Origin: a virus
Virus record (IMG/VR): IMGVR_UViG_3300025093_000012
Span: 1 to 64,000 of that record
Reading direction: 5' to 3' (one strand)
Length of the DNA stretch: 64,000 bases
The notes beneath the pieces were generated by a model that was not told the DNA's origin, did no database searches, and was given only the letters and a program-made list of their open reading frames with translations. Below are positions 41,501-53,100 of this stretch, in pieces (the stretch's first letter is position 1; every line of letters starts with the position of its first letter). A program made the position numbers and the translations under genes.

Positions 41501-44177
41501 CTTTAACATTACCAGAAAGATCATATCCAGTAATAATTGCACTTATATCATCTTCAGTTAGATCTGCATTTGTTGTATTAGTTCTGTATAGTTCTAATAC
41601 ATAGTTTTGTATCCCTGAATTAATTAAACCTTTTTCTTTGTATGCACCCTCACCTAGAACTTGGTCACTAAGAGTTCTTAGTTTGTTTCTTAAACCTTCT
41701 GTTGTTGCTCCTAAAGGAACACCTTTTGGATTCTGTACATTATCTAGAGATTGATAAGATCTAGCAACACCTTCCATTGCTAAAACTCTATCAATATACT
41801 CCATCTTATTTTGTTGAACGGGGTCATTTATATACTCTATAAAATCCTCCATTTCATCTATAGATCTTTGCAATAGCTCATCATAGATGACATCTGACTT
41901 ACCCTCCATTCTTGCTGTCTGTATATCAGATATTGCTCTGTCAAGAGCATCTATAATTTTTTCTACATTAGTAGTTTGCTTTTGTCTATCTTGAAGTGTT
42001 TCTAAAGCTTGTCTTCTTGTGACAAGTTTTATCTGGTATGACTTGAGTACATCATTTTTAATTTGATATATATCATTCTCTATATACTCACCATCTGGCT
42101 GCTTCTCATCTTCATTCAATCTATTTGGATCAGCCTCTTCTTCAACTTGATCTTTATAAAAAGTATCTTCATTGATAGGCACAACCTGATCAACAAAGTG
42201 AGCCATCATACTTGGATTATGATATGTAGTACCCTCTACTCTAAAGTTTACAACCTTATCATCTGTAAGATCTACCTTGATATGTACAGTCTGTGAATCA
42301 GTACTTACTTCATAACCCATATTACCTAAGATTCTTCTATAGGTATTTACTTGAAGGTTATGTTGTGTTCTAGTTGTAAACCCTTGTTGCATTGATTTAG
42401 GAAGAGCAGGATCATAGAAAATACTTCCTTCATTTACAGGATACTTTCTATTAGAGTATGCATCCTCCTTTATAGAGTTCTTACTAGTCTTTAGATCAAT
42501 TATTGTTAATGATCCATCCGTATGTACAACAAGCAAGTCAATTGTTCCTGAAGTAGATGTAGCAGCATCTGTTATAACAACCTGTGGGATAACAACCGCA
42601 CCCTGATCTCTATACATTGCAAGTATAGTTTGTATTTGATCTACAGCTCTTACAACTTGTTCTTTATTAAGAACATTCATTTTTTCTTTGAGGCCTTCAA
42701 CATCAGGATCTTCTGACATAGGCATAACTGCTAGATACTCCATAATGACATCAAAGTCATCTCCTATATCTCTATTAATTTTATACTTATTCTCAGGATC
42801 ATTTAGATTACCTTTAATTCTACCCGTAACTGAAGCATTTACTTCACCTGTTTCTACATTAATGTATTTATGATCTTCTTTATTTAATATAACTAAAGGT
42901 GTGTCAGTTCCAGTCAGTGTACTACCTACAGTAAAATCATCAAAGCTTTCTTTGTTATCTATATCTAATCCTGTAAGTTGAGCAACTCTTTTAGCTTGTA
43001 CATCTGTTGTAGATTGTGCTACTAGCTCATTTGCTTGTGTCTTTCTTTCAGGAGTCAAAGAAAACTTAACTCTACTGTCTCCTGTAGTATCCTCCCTTTC
43101 AAATCTAAACTCAAGAGCATCATTGTTTAATAGCTTAGCTAGATTAGTTAGTGTGTTATCAGACCTTAGCATATTAGCTCTAACAGGAATTCTTTGACCT
43201 GCAATATATTTACTAAGGTCTTCTATAACATCAAGGATAAATTTGAGAAGCTCAGATATTTTTTGCTTCCAAGTTAGTGTGGGTCTTTCTTCATATTCTT
43301 TATTGAAGTGTCTAGATAATGCTTGAGTAACTAACTCTATATCTCTATCTTGCTGATTAAACCCTCTTCTTGCTGTATATGTACCATCTATTTGCAACTT
43401 GAGTTGAGGAAACATCTGCTTTGCTTCAGCTAACAAAGATCTGTATAATGCTGGCTTTTGGATCATTACAGCATCTACAAATGGGTGAAGTACTTCTTCT
43501 ACTGCTGTATCAGCATTCACTCTCCCTTTTATAATATATGCCACTCCTTTTACATAGTAACTTCTAAGGCTATTAAAGCTAACACCTCTTCTATTTGCTG
43601 GAGCTAATGAGTCATAATATTCTCTAGCCTCTTTTACAGAAGCCACTCTTATATCTAGCTGAGGAAATATTCCCTGCATGTGATCAACAATATCTAAAAT
43701 ATGTGTGTGATCTTTATTAGTACTTTCTTGAATAATATCCTGGGGCCCAAAGACTACTGGATCAATAGATACCTTATATGTTTTATTAGTTCTATCTAAA
43801 TTGATAGATTCTGCAGATATGTTCCAGAAGTCTATAAGCTTTAAAAGTTTCAACCTATTACTTTCTGCAACTGTTCTATCTAAAGCTACAACTTGATCTC
43901 CCTCAGTATTATTTATATAGTAGTCACCATTAAACTTACTGATCAGTCCAGCATTACTTAAATTTGCAAGTATAGCATCTGCATAGTTCTTTTGCTTCAA
44001 TGCAAACTTTACCTTTTCATTTTGCACATACTTCTTTGCTTGGTATACAGTAGGAAAAGCATCTGAGTTTGTACTCTTTTGCCACTTATCTATAATACTA
44101 TTAATAACTATGACATCTCCGTACTCACCCTCAAGTGCTTTATACTCTGGAGTATTTCTATTAAAACATTTTGCCAT
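38526..44177 (-). CDS. Giant virion protein with PD-(D/E)XK nuclease domain
   Basis: 1883 residues. Around residue 231, EEVLHPFVDAV looks like a degenerate zincin region. At about 440-640 there is a PD-(D/E)XK nuclease core with GTIDLLVV (D547) and IIDLKTSKN (D561, K563). Long coiled-coil stretches follow, and near the C-terminus a hydrophobic segment (GIAMSSFAMAMILANLF) precedes a run of Asp. It ends one base pair into the polymerase-containing gene start (TAATG overlap). By size and position it corresponds to the large ejected capsid-cargo proteins of crAss-like phages. Confidence 0.82.
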   Translation of the reverse strand: MAKCFNRNTPEYKALEGEYGDVIVINSIIDKWQKSTNSDAFPTVYQAKKYVQNEKVKFALKQKNYADAILANLSNAGLISKFNGDYYINNTEGDQVVALDRTVAESNRLKLLKLIDFWNISAESINLDRTNKTYKVSIDPVVFGPQDIIQESTNKDHTHILDIVDHMQGIFPQLDIRVASVKEAREYYDSLAPANRRGVSFNSLRSYYVKGVAYIIKGRVNADTAVEEVLHPFVDAVMIQKPALYRSLLAEAKQMFPQLKLQIDGTYTARRGFNQQDRDIELVTQALSRHFNKEYEERPTLTWKQKISELLKFILDVIEDLSKYIAGQRIPVRANMLRSDNTLTNLAKLLNNDALEFRFEREDTTGDSRVKFSLTPERKTQANELVAQSTTDVQAKRVAQLTGLDIDNKESFDDFTVGSTLTGTDTPLVILNKEDHKYINVETGEVNASVTGRIKGNLNDPENKYKINRDIGDDFDVIMEYLAVMPMSEDPDVEGLKEKMNVLNKEQVVRAVDQIQTILAMYRDQGAVVIPQVVITDAATSTSGTIDLLVVHTDGSLTIIDLKTSKNSIKEDAYSNRKYPVNEGSIFYDPALPKSMQQGFTTRTQHNLQVNTYRRILGNMGYEVSTDSQTVHIKVDLTDDKVVNFRVEGTTYHNPSMMAHFVDQVVPINEDTFYKDQVEEEADPNRLNEDEKQPDGEYIENDIYQIKNDVLKSYQIKLVTRRQALETLQDRQKQTTNVEKIIDALDRAISDIQTARMEGKSDVIYDELLQRSIDEMEDFIEYINDPVQQNKMEYIDRVLAMEGVARSYQSLDNVQNPKGVPLGATTEGLRNKLRTLSDQVLGEGAYKEKGLINSGIQNYVLELYRTNTTNADLTEDDISAIITGYDLSGNVKAMSDISTLRMGVSDLATSPDPLSQLLDKLYKRQVQKTLDLAEERADEIRNRAGKLAKLSPGGKVDYSFMLNFDEDGNFLGTYVKKIGPQYNAQWTSLRYDEQGESIFRQQYIYKDNLEDYTDEELAFNRKLYEKRKAYSDFMRGERVIDGQPEDGDFHRYTKEYKDAREKLMYFSLFANKESGRWKFKRSASARQKREFLDKYHRVEPSNYIAKNADGSPTGVVKRMDSGYDGGGIGFVKSEFVEVRDIARNGTVMVSDKYQQLMNPNANDSLALAQKEFYLMYIRLFEDDLLKKLPSSVQSKMLGNSLIIRENFVDEIRREGGLIGKLTAKANRGFKNLISTTTRVEKVITDEQGNFIEDTLPIFYVGNTRDEKRLEFINDKINALKQDFENKKIKVGQYKEELNLLESERNSIQAAPSKNELSLDMGKNLLLFNGMAQNYETMGEIKNTVTAIIKTMEKRKYTPSGFASVVDATKTAIGKGQITEIGADYESNIVKRAKKWVNMVYFDNNKKTRGFMEKVARGLVSYTSLTYVGLNWFGNINNYAMGRLNNMVEVAGGRYFDPKAYGRAVIEYNKSIPLMMRKLGDESTWSPIIGGDGYKLYKPASKYEAVADYMRMMDAKADIREQSSEGQKGLREKAFSAAYMFQDSAEYNVQTKVGVAIMMSTTVRNPETGEEMSYYDALQYNSQTGKVTLKEGFTELIRFNERRTDSDGNLITQSLLDENTRYDVRNQIREVNKQIHGNYAYADRMVIQDHTLGMLVAQFHKWVVPGLDARFRKEYYNENLGWVEGRYKSFVNVMAYIIKAKGQIGKAYRELEFQEGKEKTDNKIKNFYRSLADFGIAMSSFAMAMILANLFEDDDDDDTQSRTRLENALVYQFNRQAREFMFFFPVAGASEQYMMAKSPIPIMRSLGELAGAIQATGKFGLANMGYYGLFEEDYDITKDTRVYYQRTGRKGQPKILKEWGDVLPLIYMYNRWQAYDTVNDFFVK

Positions 44178-47100
44178 TACTTACAATTTTTTAATGTCTC
44201 CATCCAATCTTCTTGAGATATAGGAAACAGTGAATTACTAGCTTTGTATGCAGCTATTGCTTCTTCAACACTAGATATTTTTCTATTTTCTGAAATCTCT
44301 CTTTTTGCATCAGGAGTTATGTTATCCCATTCAGTTTCTATAGTAGTGTAATCTGCATTAGGATCTTCTTTAGCTTTTATTTTTACACTACGCCCTTCTG
44401 TGTCTATACTTGGACCTTCTTCTACATTCTGCTCACTCATTCTTTGTATTTGTTCCAACTGAGAAGGAGTAGGATCTGTAACTTCAACTGTTACTTTTAC
44501 ATTACCTGTTTGGCCTGCTACATTTTCTACAGTATAGTTTTTATCTGTAGCATTGACTCTTACTCCTGGTTTACCCATTCCTGTTGGATCTTGTGAAGCA
44601 GCTGCTGCCCATTTTTCCATACTACTTTCACTAGTATTTGTAGCTGAATCTCTTTGATCTTTTTTCTCTTGAAGATATTTATAATCTGATCTATCACCAT
44701 GTACAAACCCTGCATCATATTGTTGCATAGATCCTTTAGCTTCTACTTCTTCATACTTTGCACGTAATCCATAAGCTATATTTTCATTAGTGAAATCAAT
44801 CATATCTTGATAATTACCAGCTTGCTTAGGCGTATACAAATATACAAGTTTAAATTCTCTTACATCTGCTTTTTTTCTTTGACCTGGCTTTGCAGGAGGT
44901 GCTACATCCATTTTTATAATCATAGGAAATCCTATCAAGTCAATAGTTTGTGTACCACCACCTTTCTTTGGTACATCTTGTTTTGCAGTTGCAAATCTAC
45001 CAGCTCTTACAATTGCTTTTGTATTCCTTTCTCTATTCATAGAAAGTTCAAAGTCTTGGTATCTACCTTTCTTACGTGTTTCCTTTTTAGTTTTCTTTGT
45101 CTTAGAGAAGTTAGCGTTAATATCTATAGTATACTGGCCTTCTTCATTTTCTTCTACTAGAATAGCCTTCTGTCTAGTTTTAACTTTTGACTTTTGTTTT
45201 ATTACTTGAACTGGCCCTCTTTGTCTTCTTTTAATTTCACTCAAGAAATATATATTACCTCTTGACTGTGAGTAGCCTTCAACCCATTCTTTAAGAAGCT
45301 CTGTTTGTGTATCACCAAACATTGAAACAAACTGACCATCTGATACTCTATCATTATCAAATAGATTTGTAACTCTACCAGATACATTTAATATATCATC
45401 AAGCAATGGAACAGGAATAATATCTAAGAATGTATCCCTAGCATATTGTAATCCATCTTTTAATATTAAATAGTGGATTATATGTCTCACATCTTCTCTT
45501 AGCTCAGGCATTGCATATAAGTCACGTAAACCATTTTGAAGTTGTGTCACTTGACTAGCATTAAGATTGGTCCAAGTTTTTCCAACAAGCATGTTAATCA
45601 TAGCTTTATTTGCTGGATTGTTTGTATCCTTTTTAGCAACAAAATCCATGAATGCATTAGACTGACCTTTTGATTTAAGTACAGTTCTAATATTATTTAC
45701 TACACTATTGATAGTAATAGGTCCTGCCATTTCATCATAGATAAATCCATTATCAAGAGAAACATTTAATTTAGCATTACCATTATCAGATAAAGCTTTC
45801 ATATATGCTTTAACTATAAAATAGCTTAATAAGTCTTTAGCAACTTTAGGCTCTTGAGCAAAAGGTATATTTTGCATTGCTGCATTCTTAAATCTTAAGA
45901 AAGTAGGAGACATAGTTACAAAGACAGATGGCATTGTCTGAGTTAGATTATCTAAGATAGCTGCATATCTTCCTTGGAATGTTTTATTTTTATCAAATAA
46001 AGATCTGGCATCTACAGGAATGCTAGATTCAGCCCATTCTTTTTCACTCATAAATAGACCTACAGATTCCATTTTTTGATATGCTCTATTAATATCATCT
46101 ATTGAAGTAAAATCAAATGAAGTATTTGTAGATAACACTTGCAAATCACCTAATGTAGAAGATAAAACAGTTGCATTTCTAAACAACAATAATGTAGCTA
46201 GTTTTTCTGTTGAATCTATTTCACCTGGATTTCTTATCTCATTGATAAGCATGTCCGTAGTTACCTTTGTTTTTTTAGCATTTGTTATAGCATCATCATT
46301 TTGAGCAGCTAGTTCATCTATAGCTTCATTTAGTAGAGCAGTCATAGATGCTTCACCAGCTTCAGCTCTTGCATATATTTCTCTAACAGTTGGTTGATTA
46401 ATTAACATTATTGCTGTTTTAAGATCAACTCCTAAACTAACTAATCCAACTGTTGTAGCTAATGCATTTTTATTTAATCCTAGTTTTCCAAGAAGTCTTT
46501 CTTTAGCATTATCTGTAGCTGCAGTAACCAATGCAGAAATAACAAATTGCTTTCTATCACCGCTAGTTAGAGGTTTACCAGTAGCTGGATCTATAAAATA
46601 GTCACCTTTAAATGATGTATAATTATAATCATTGATGCTTATATTACCACCTGCAATAGGACCTAATCTATTTGTAGATCTTAAGGATATATTATACTCC
46701 TTAAGCATGTTAACTATAATGTTTGGTAGTACCGCTGCACCAATTGCTCCAGCTCCTGCTTTATTATTTACCCAAGATCTATACATACCTACAGGGCTTT
46801 CAATAATAACACCTTCTTCTCTTACTAAATCTGCAAGTTCTGGAAGTGATTCTTCTATTTCATTCCATACCTCTTCTACAGGATCTAATACTGCAGGTTC
46901 ATAAGCTGCACCAACAGGTCTATCAAATCTACCTTCAGTCATTCCCTTATTACCAAGCATAGCATACTTAAGATTAATTGCCTCATTGCTTTGTGCTGCT
47001 GTATATGGTAATCTGTCAAACTTTTCTTTATATTGAATGAACTCATCTTTAGTTACAGGCAGGCTTAATATCTTCAGTGCACCTATAATACTATCAGAAG

Positions 47101-50100
47101 GAAGAGATAAATCATTAACTTTTGCAGGATCAGTGATTCTTCCACGTGACTTCCATAAATCAACTGCATAGCTCATAGAAGTTCCCTTCTTCTTAGCATC
47201 TGCAATCATGTAGTCTATGTATTCTTGATACTGCTGATCTACATTTTCTGTTGCACCATACTCAATAAACTCTCCATCCTTTACATAGAACTCTTTAAAG
47301 TGAGTATACAATTTATCAATATCAAAGTCAGCCCCAGATATTTCAACTAGTTCAGTAGGGAACATTGCTGATGAACCATACTCTACAGGCAAGAAGTCAA
47401 CTACTTTTAAGTTAATAGCTGAGTGCTTATCCTGTGAAGGAATACGTACACCAAACATTTTTGCAACTACATCTGGAATAGGTTGGTCAGCTTTAATTTT
47501 ATTTAATCTAACATCCCAAGCAGGCATTGCTGTCTCAGAGTAAGTAAGACCAGTTTCATTACCATTCTTGTCATACTCTTTTACATTCATTCTTAACTCA
47601 TCTAAGTATATATCACCAACCTGTAGACCAACAAAGGTTCTATTGTCTTGGTTATCATACTCTGTTTTAGCTAGCTCTTGTCTATTCTTTAGATAGTCTT
47701 CTCTTCTTATTACCTCCCATCTTGTTGGATTACCAACCTCATCAACAGCTAGAGCTCTCTTATAAAACTTCTTACCAAAGTTTGATACAAGAGCAAAGCT
47801 ATCTCCTGCAACTTTTTCTGATACTTCTCCTTTTGAGAAAAATGCTAAGAATAACTGTTGGAATTTATTCTGAGTAATTGGATTGTTAAGATCATACTTT
47901 TGTGATCCTGTTTCATCCATCTCAAATATCTCCATAAACTGTGGTCCAGCTCCAGAGGCAGCTAATGCTTGTTGTGCATACTTTAAGAATGCATGTAGAT
48001 CAACTGTAACCGTACCAAGTTCAATACTATCCTGTAATTCATCTTGAGCTCTTTGGAAGTCAAAGATTAAGTTTCTTCTTTGTAAGTATTTAATCTCTAC
48101 CCTATCACCCAATGTTTTGTTGTATAAAGCCCTTACTTCACCCAAAGACATTTCTTTATCACCAACAGTAACTCTAACAGAATTATCTTGCTCACTAGTT
48201 ATTAGTTGTTTTATCTGAGTAGGATCAGTGATAGTCCCTTTATTAGAAGGTGTGATCTGCTGTAATCTCATGTACTTAGCAGATAGGTCAGTTACATATC
48301 CACTATTCACAAAGTCATCATATTGTGCTTGATCACTTAGATTAAAGTTAGGATTTAAGATTACCTCTTTAGGAATTATATTTTTCTTTGCCGTTTTAGA
48401 AGCAGAAGCAGGTACTGCTATTGCAATAGTATCTACACCATTTGCTTCTACAGATTCCATTGCAACTCTAAGGTTATGCAAATGAACTGTATCTGGTAAA
48501 GCTTTTTCAAAGTTAGTCTCTGGATCAGAAGTTAAATTCTTTGATAGTACAAAAGCAGACATCTTCAAGAATACCTCACCATCAAAGTATACAAATTTCT
48601 TAGAGTTCATTATACCACCAAGAGCTTTGTATCCTTGTTGTGTAATACCTGCACCATAGAATTCATCCAAAGAAATATTTTCTCCAGCATCAACTCTATC
48701 CATAATTCTTGCTTGTGCTGTATTAAGACTTCCTATACCAAACATTAAATATCTAAATGCTTTTGATGTATAGTAAAGTTGTGCATCAGTAGATGTAACT
48801 GGTTTATCCTCTGTACCTTTTCTACCAAAACGTGCTGGTGTTTCTATGTCTTCAAAAGTCATAAGACTAATGTGGTTCACCTTATGGTTTACACCAAGAC
48901 CTGATTTTATGTTACCTGCTGAATCATATACATATGGAGCAGCAATAAGACTTTGTGCACTTGGTCCTGCAGCATTTAATGCCTTTGCTCTTTTAATTTC
49001 ATCTACAGAATTCTTAAAAAGCATAGATGGATCTTGCAATAGTATTTGCTTAAATAAAGTTCTATTCAACCACTCATTGTAGAAGATCTGTTTTAAATTA
49101 TGATTATCAGGATTATTAGCAATAAGGTTAAGTCTCTCTGCAGACTTCTTAGTTATCTTATTGTTTGTTCCAGTGCTAGTTGCTAATGTTCCTGTAATTC
49201 TTTTATCAACGGAGTCTAAGGTTTTGTTATTCTGCAGTATTGTTAAATGCTCATTAAACTCTTGTTCTAGTCTTTCTTTAATTAGATCTCTAACTGAGAT
49301 TCCTAATTCAGCCTCTATCTCAGCTTTTGTTTTATCATAATCAAAGTTAGGATCTTCATTTGCTGCTTTCTCAAACATCTCAATGACTTGATCATTAACA
49401 TCTTTTTGTTCAAAATCTACTTCTTCTGTCACCTCAGTAACACCAAGAGCATCAAACATTTGCTGCTCTACAGAATTCATTTTTCTTAATGTAGCAATGT
49501 CAAATGTTTGCTTTCCTTGCAACCATTGTTTTATTGCTCCAGTTCTTACAAAATATTGCGTATCTCCAAGATACAGCATATTGTTATTCTGTTTTGTCTT
49601 TGTCTGGCTTATGTCACCACCTAATAAAGCAAGGAGCTCTTCAATAGAATAATTCTCTGAACTTTGAACACCTTGATATTCAATCATATATTTTTCAGAA
49701 CTTAATTCATTAGACTTTCCTGTTGTATAGATAGATCCTACTACTTGTCTACTTCTATTTAAATCTAATCTTTGTACCTGATCATTACTAAGAATAAAAA
49801 GTTGACTCTCATCTTCCTTTCTATTTTCTAAAGTTTTTCTTGCTTCTGCATTAAGAGCTAAGCCTTGATTTTCTCCTAATGAATTTAATTTAGTAACTCT
49901 AGTTTTACTTTTACTAAGTAAGTTTCTACCGTTATAAAATTTAAATGCTCTACCAGAAGCACTATCATTATACCCAAAAACTTCATCCTCTGTAAACCCT
50001 TCTTTCTCAAACTTCTCACGGTTTATTCTTTCTGTTTCAGTTCTAATTACAGCATCTTCAAAACGTTCAACTGTTTCATCTGTAAGTTCTGACTTACCAT

Positions 50101-53100
50101 TTTTAAGTGCTACTGTCATAAGTACAGGAAGAGGAACAAAGTCTGCTGTATTAGATTCTGATATTACAGTTATGTTCTGCAATGATGTTGCATACGGAAC
50201 TCTTTTACCATTTTCATCTAAATGGTATCTTTCTTTTAATTCACCAGTGGAATTATTATAGTCAGATAAGTATAAGTTAATTGCCAATGCTTGGAACTCA
50301 GCTCCTGAAACATCCCCAAAGGTTTTATTATTTTTATTATCCTTTAGTTTATTGTTAGCTTTAAAATTACCATTCTCATCTGCTTCTAGATTAGTATACT
50401 TAACACCACCCATTCTAGATATTCTAAGCTTACCACTAACCACCAAGTCTCTAAATCTAGGATCAGTCAACATAAACTGTTTAGTTAAGAATGGATTATC
50501 TAACAATTCATCCATTGCATCTTCTGAGTTCAGTTCTGCTACTTTCTCTAAATTGTATGTAGGCATCTGATGTGCATAGATCAACTTACCTTCAGCATTT
50601 CTAAATACTGTAGCACCAACAGTGCTATCAAAAACAGCATTTAGTTGTGCAAGCTTCTTAATTCTAAACTTAACATCAGTACCAGTCTCTTGACCTGTTG
50701 AAGTATCTTCAGTTACATCTTCTTCTATTTGATCATAGTAAAGATTTGCTTTTACTCTACCATCTTCAGTTCTACCATGTAAGCTTATTGCAACTCCTAT
50801 CTCTTGAACATCTTCTAAATTAAATGTAGGTGTAGGTACTGATGAAGCATACAATTTCATAAATGTATTCTGATCATCATTCTTATTTGTTACACCATTA
50901 TTTAGAATTATAAACTTAACTGTTAAAGCAGTAACATCTATACCAACTTTGTTAAACAGATCAGAAGATATTTCTCTTGCTGCTTTGTCTAATACTGCTG
51001 AGTCAATCTGATCTTTACCAGCTAAAAACTCTATTCTTTCAAATACAGCCTGTGCACTATTTCTTAATCCTTCTTTATCAGTTAGACCGTCTACTAATGT
51101 AGCATAGTGGTCTTGCCAATTATCAATCTGTGTAGAAGCATCATCTCTACTAGTTGCTTTAAATATATTTACAAGCTTTGCATTCTGATCTACCTCTAAT
51201 TGATAGTAATCAGATCTTAACTGTGTAAATCCTTTTAATACAGCCTGGAAGAATCCTTGACTTCTAACCTGGTCAACATTGTAGTTACCATTTAATAGCT
51301 GCTCTAATGTATACTCTGATAAATTAAACTTTGCAAATAGATCACCTATAACTGCTCTAGTATCATCATTTTGATTTTCAAAATACTTTAATCTTGCAAG
51401 CATTTGATTAGGATCTGTAATCCCAGCCAAAGCTTTCATAAATGTATTATAAGTATTTACATAGTTTACTGGTGCTAATGTTTGTTTACCAGTCAATGGA
51501 TCTATAACACTTTTTAATCTAGTAGCAAAGAATACACGGATACCCTTACTTACAGATTTAAACCCACCTATCTCATTTGCAGAAGCTTCAAAGTCCTCAT
51601 CATTCTTAAGTGATGCATCAAGAGCTAGTGCGTTTCTATCTAATACAACTTGTTGATCTTCAATTTGTGTATCAAATAAATTCAATAAATCAGATACAGA
51701 TTTTCTTACATCATCTTTATATGTACGTAAACCTTCATATCTTTCTTCCAACTGATCTGAGTAGTCAAAGAAGTTTTCATCTTCTGCATAATATAAATTA
51801 CCCTCTTCATCAGTTCGTGCAGGATCTTGTTCTTCTATGTACTCATCAATAACTCTATCTAAAAGTTCTTTTGGATTATACTTACCATTAAAATCATTTG
51901 CTTTTGTAAGCTTTTCCTGAGCTCTAAAGAAGTTTGCAGTAATAGAACCAACTATTGTTTCTGTTTCTTGCTGAGTAAAGTAGTTATTGATATAATATAT
52001 CTCAGTGTCATCTGTTCTACCAATTAATCTAGAAGATGGAATAGGATCTCCTTTACGTATAGCAAAAGCAATATTACTTGGTGCACCTGTTTGTTCAAGA
52101 ATAGTTGAATCAGTTATAGCTGATTCTGTAAATCTATTTTTCTGTATAGGTGCTGCCTTATACTTACCTGTGTTAATGTCATTAAATAATCCTTGTAAGT
52201 CACCTTTGCTATATGATAAGAAGATGCTCTTAATAAAGTCAATAAGTCTTTGGAAAAAACTCTTAACCTCTGTATCAACTTTACTACTTCTTGGATTTAT
52301 TTTAAATAGTTCAAACTGATCTGCCAAGTACTCTTCAAAAATTGTACTATCAAGAGTCTTATTATCCATATCAGCATATGTCTGAGACAAAGTTTTCATA
52401 TAAGCTCTTGCCTCTGCCATGGTTTTCACAAAGACACCAGACTCAATCTCATATCCTTTTGAAGTCTTCATTAGAGATCTTACATTATCTCTAGCTATAC
52501 CTAAGAATTTAGTAATCTCTGCTTCACTAAGCATCATTCTAAATACAGCGTGAAATGCTTCATGGTATCTAAAACCTGTTTCTTTACCAACATATAGACT
52601 ACCTGATAATGCCTCTATACCTTTAGATACTTTACCTAGTTCTATAACAAAGGCTCCTAATGTAATCCCATTACTAATAAGCCTTCTACCTAAGTCTTCT
52701 ATATCCTTTATTTGAATGTATTCAGGAAGGTTGTCATTAGCCCACTTGATAAACTCATTAATTTCTTCAACATTTCTACCATCAAACTTGTCACTTACTA
52801 TTTTACCAATAAGTTTTTCTTTTAAAGACTTAATCTCTTTCTCAAGCTTCTGCACCTCTTCAGAGTTTTTAACTGCATTAAGTGCTTGTAGATTATACTG
52901 TCCTTTTGTTTGTCCAGGGTTAGCTTCTTTAAACTCTTTTATAAATTGATTACGTAAGGATACTCTTAAAGCTTTTAACTCTATTTCTTTTTCTGCAATA
53001 AGTGAGGCTAAGTCTTGATTATTATATTCAGCTTGTAACCCGTCCTCATCTTTTTGTGTTGCAGCTTCTATTGTGGAATTATCCGTAGCTAGTGCTAGAT

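Noticed and set aside
44807-45160. Plus-strand frames opposite the giant leftward genes (also near 46632, 52005 and 55666)
   Set aside because: They are antisense shadows of long conserved coding sequence, with no leader or recognisable domain.
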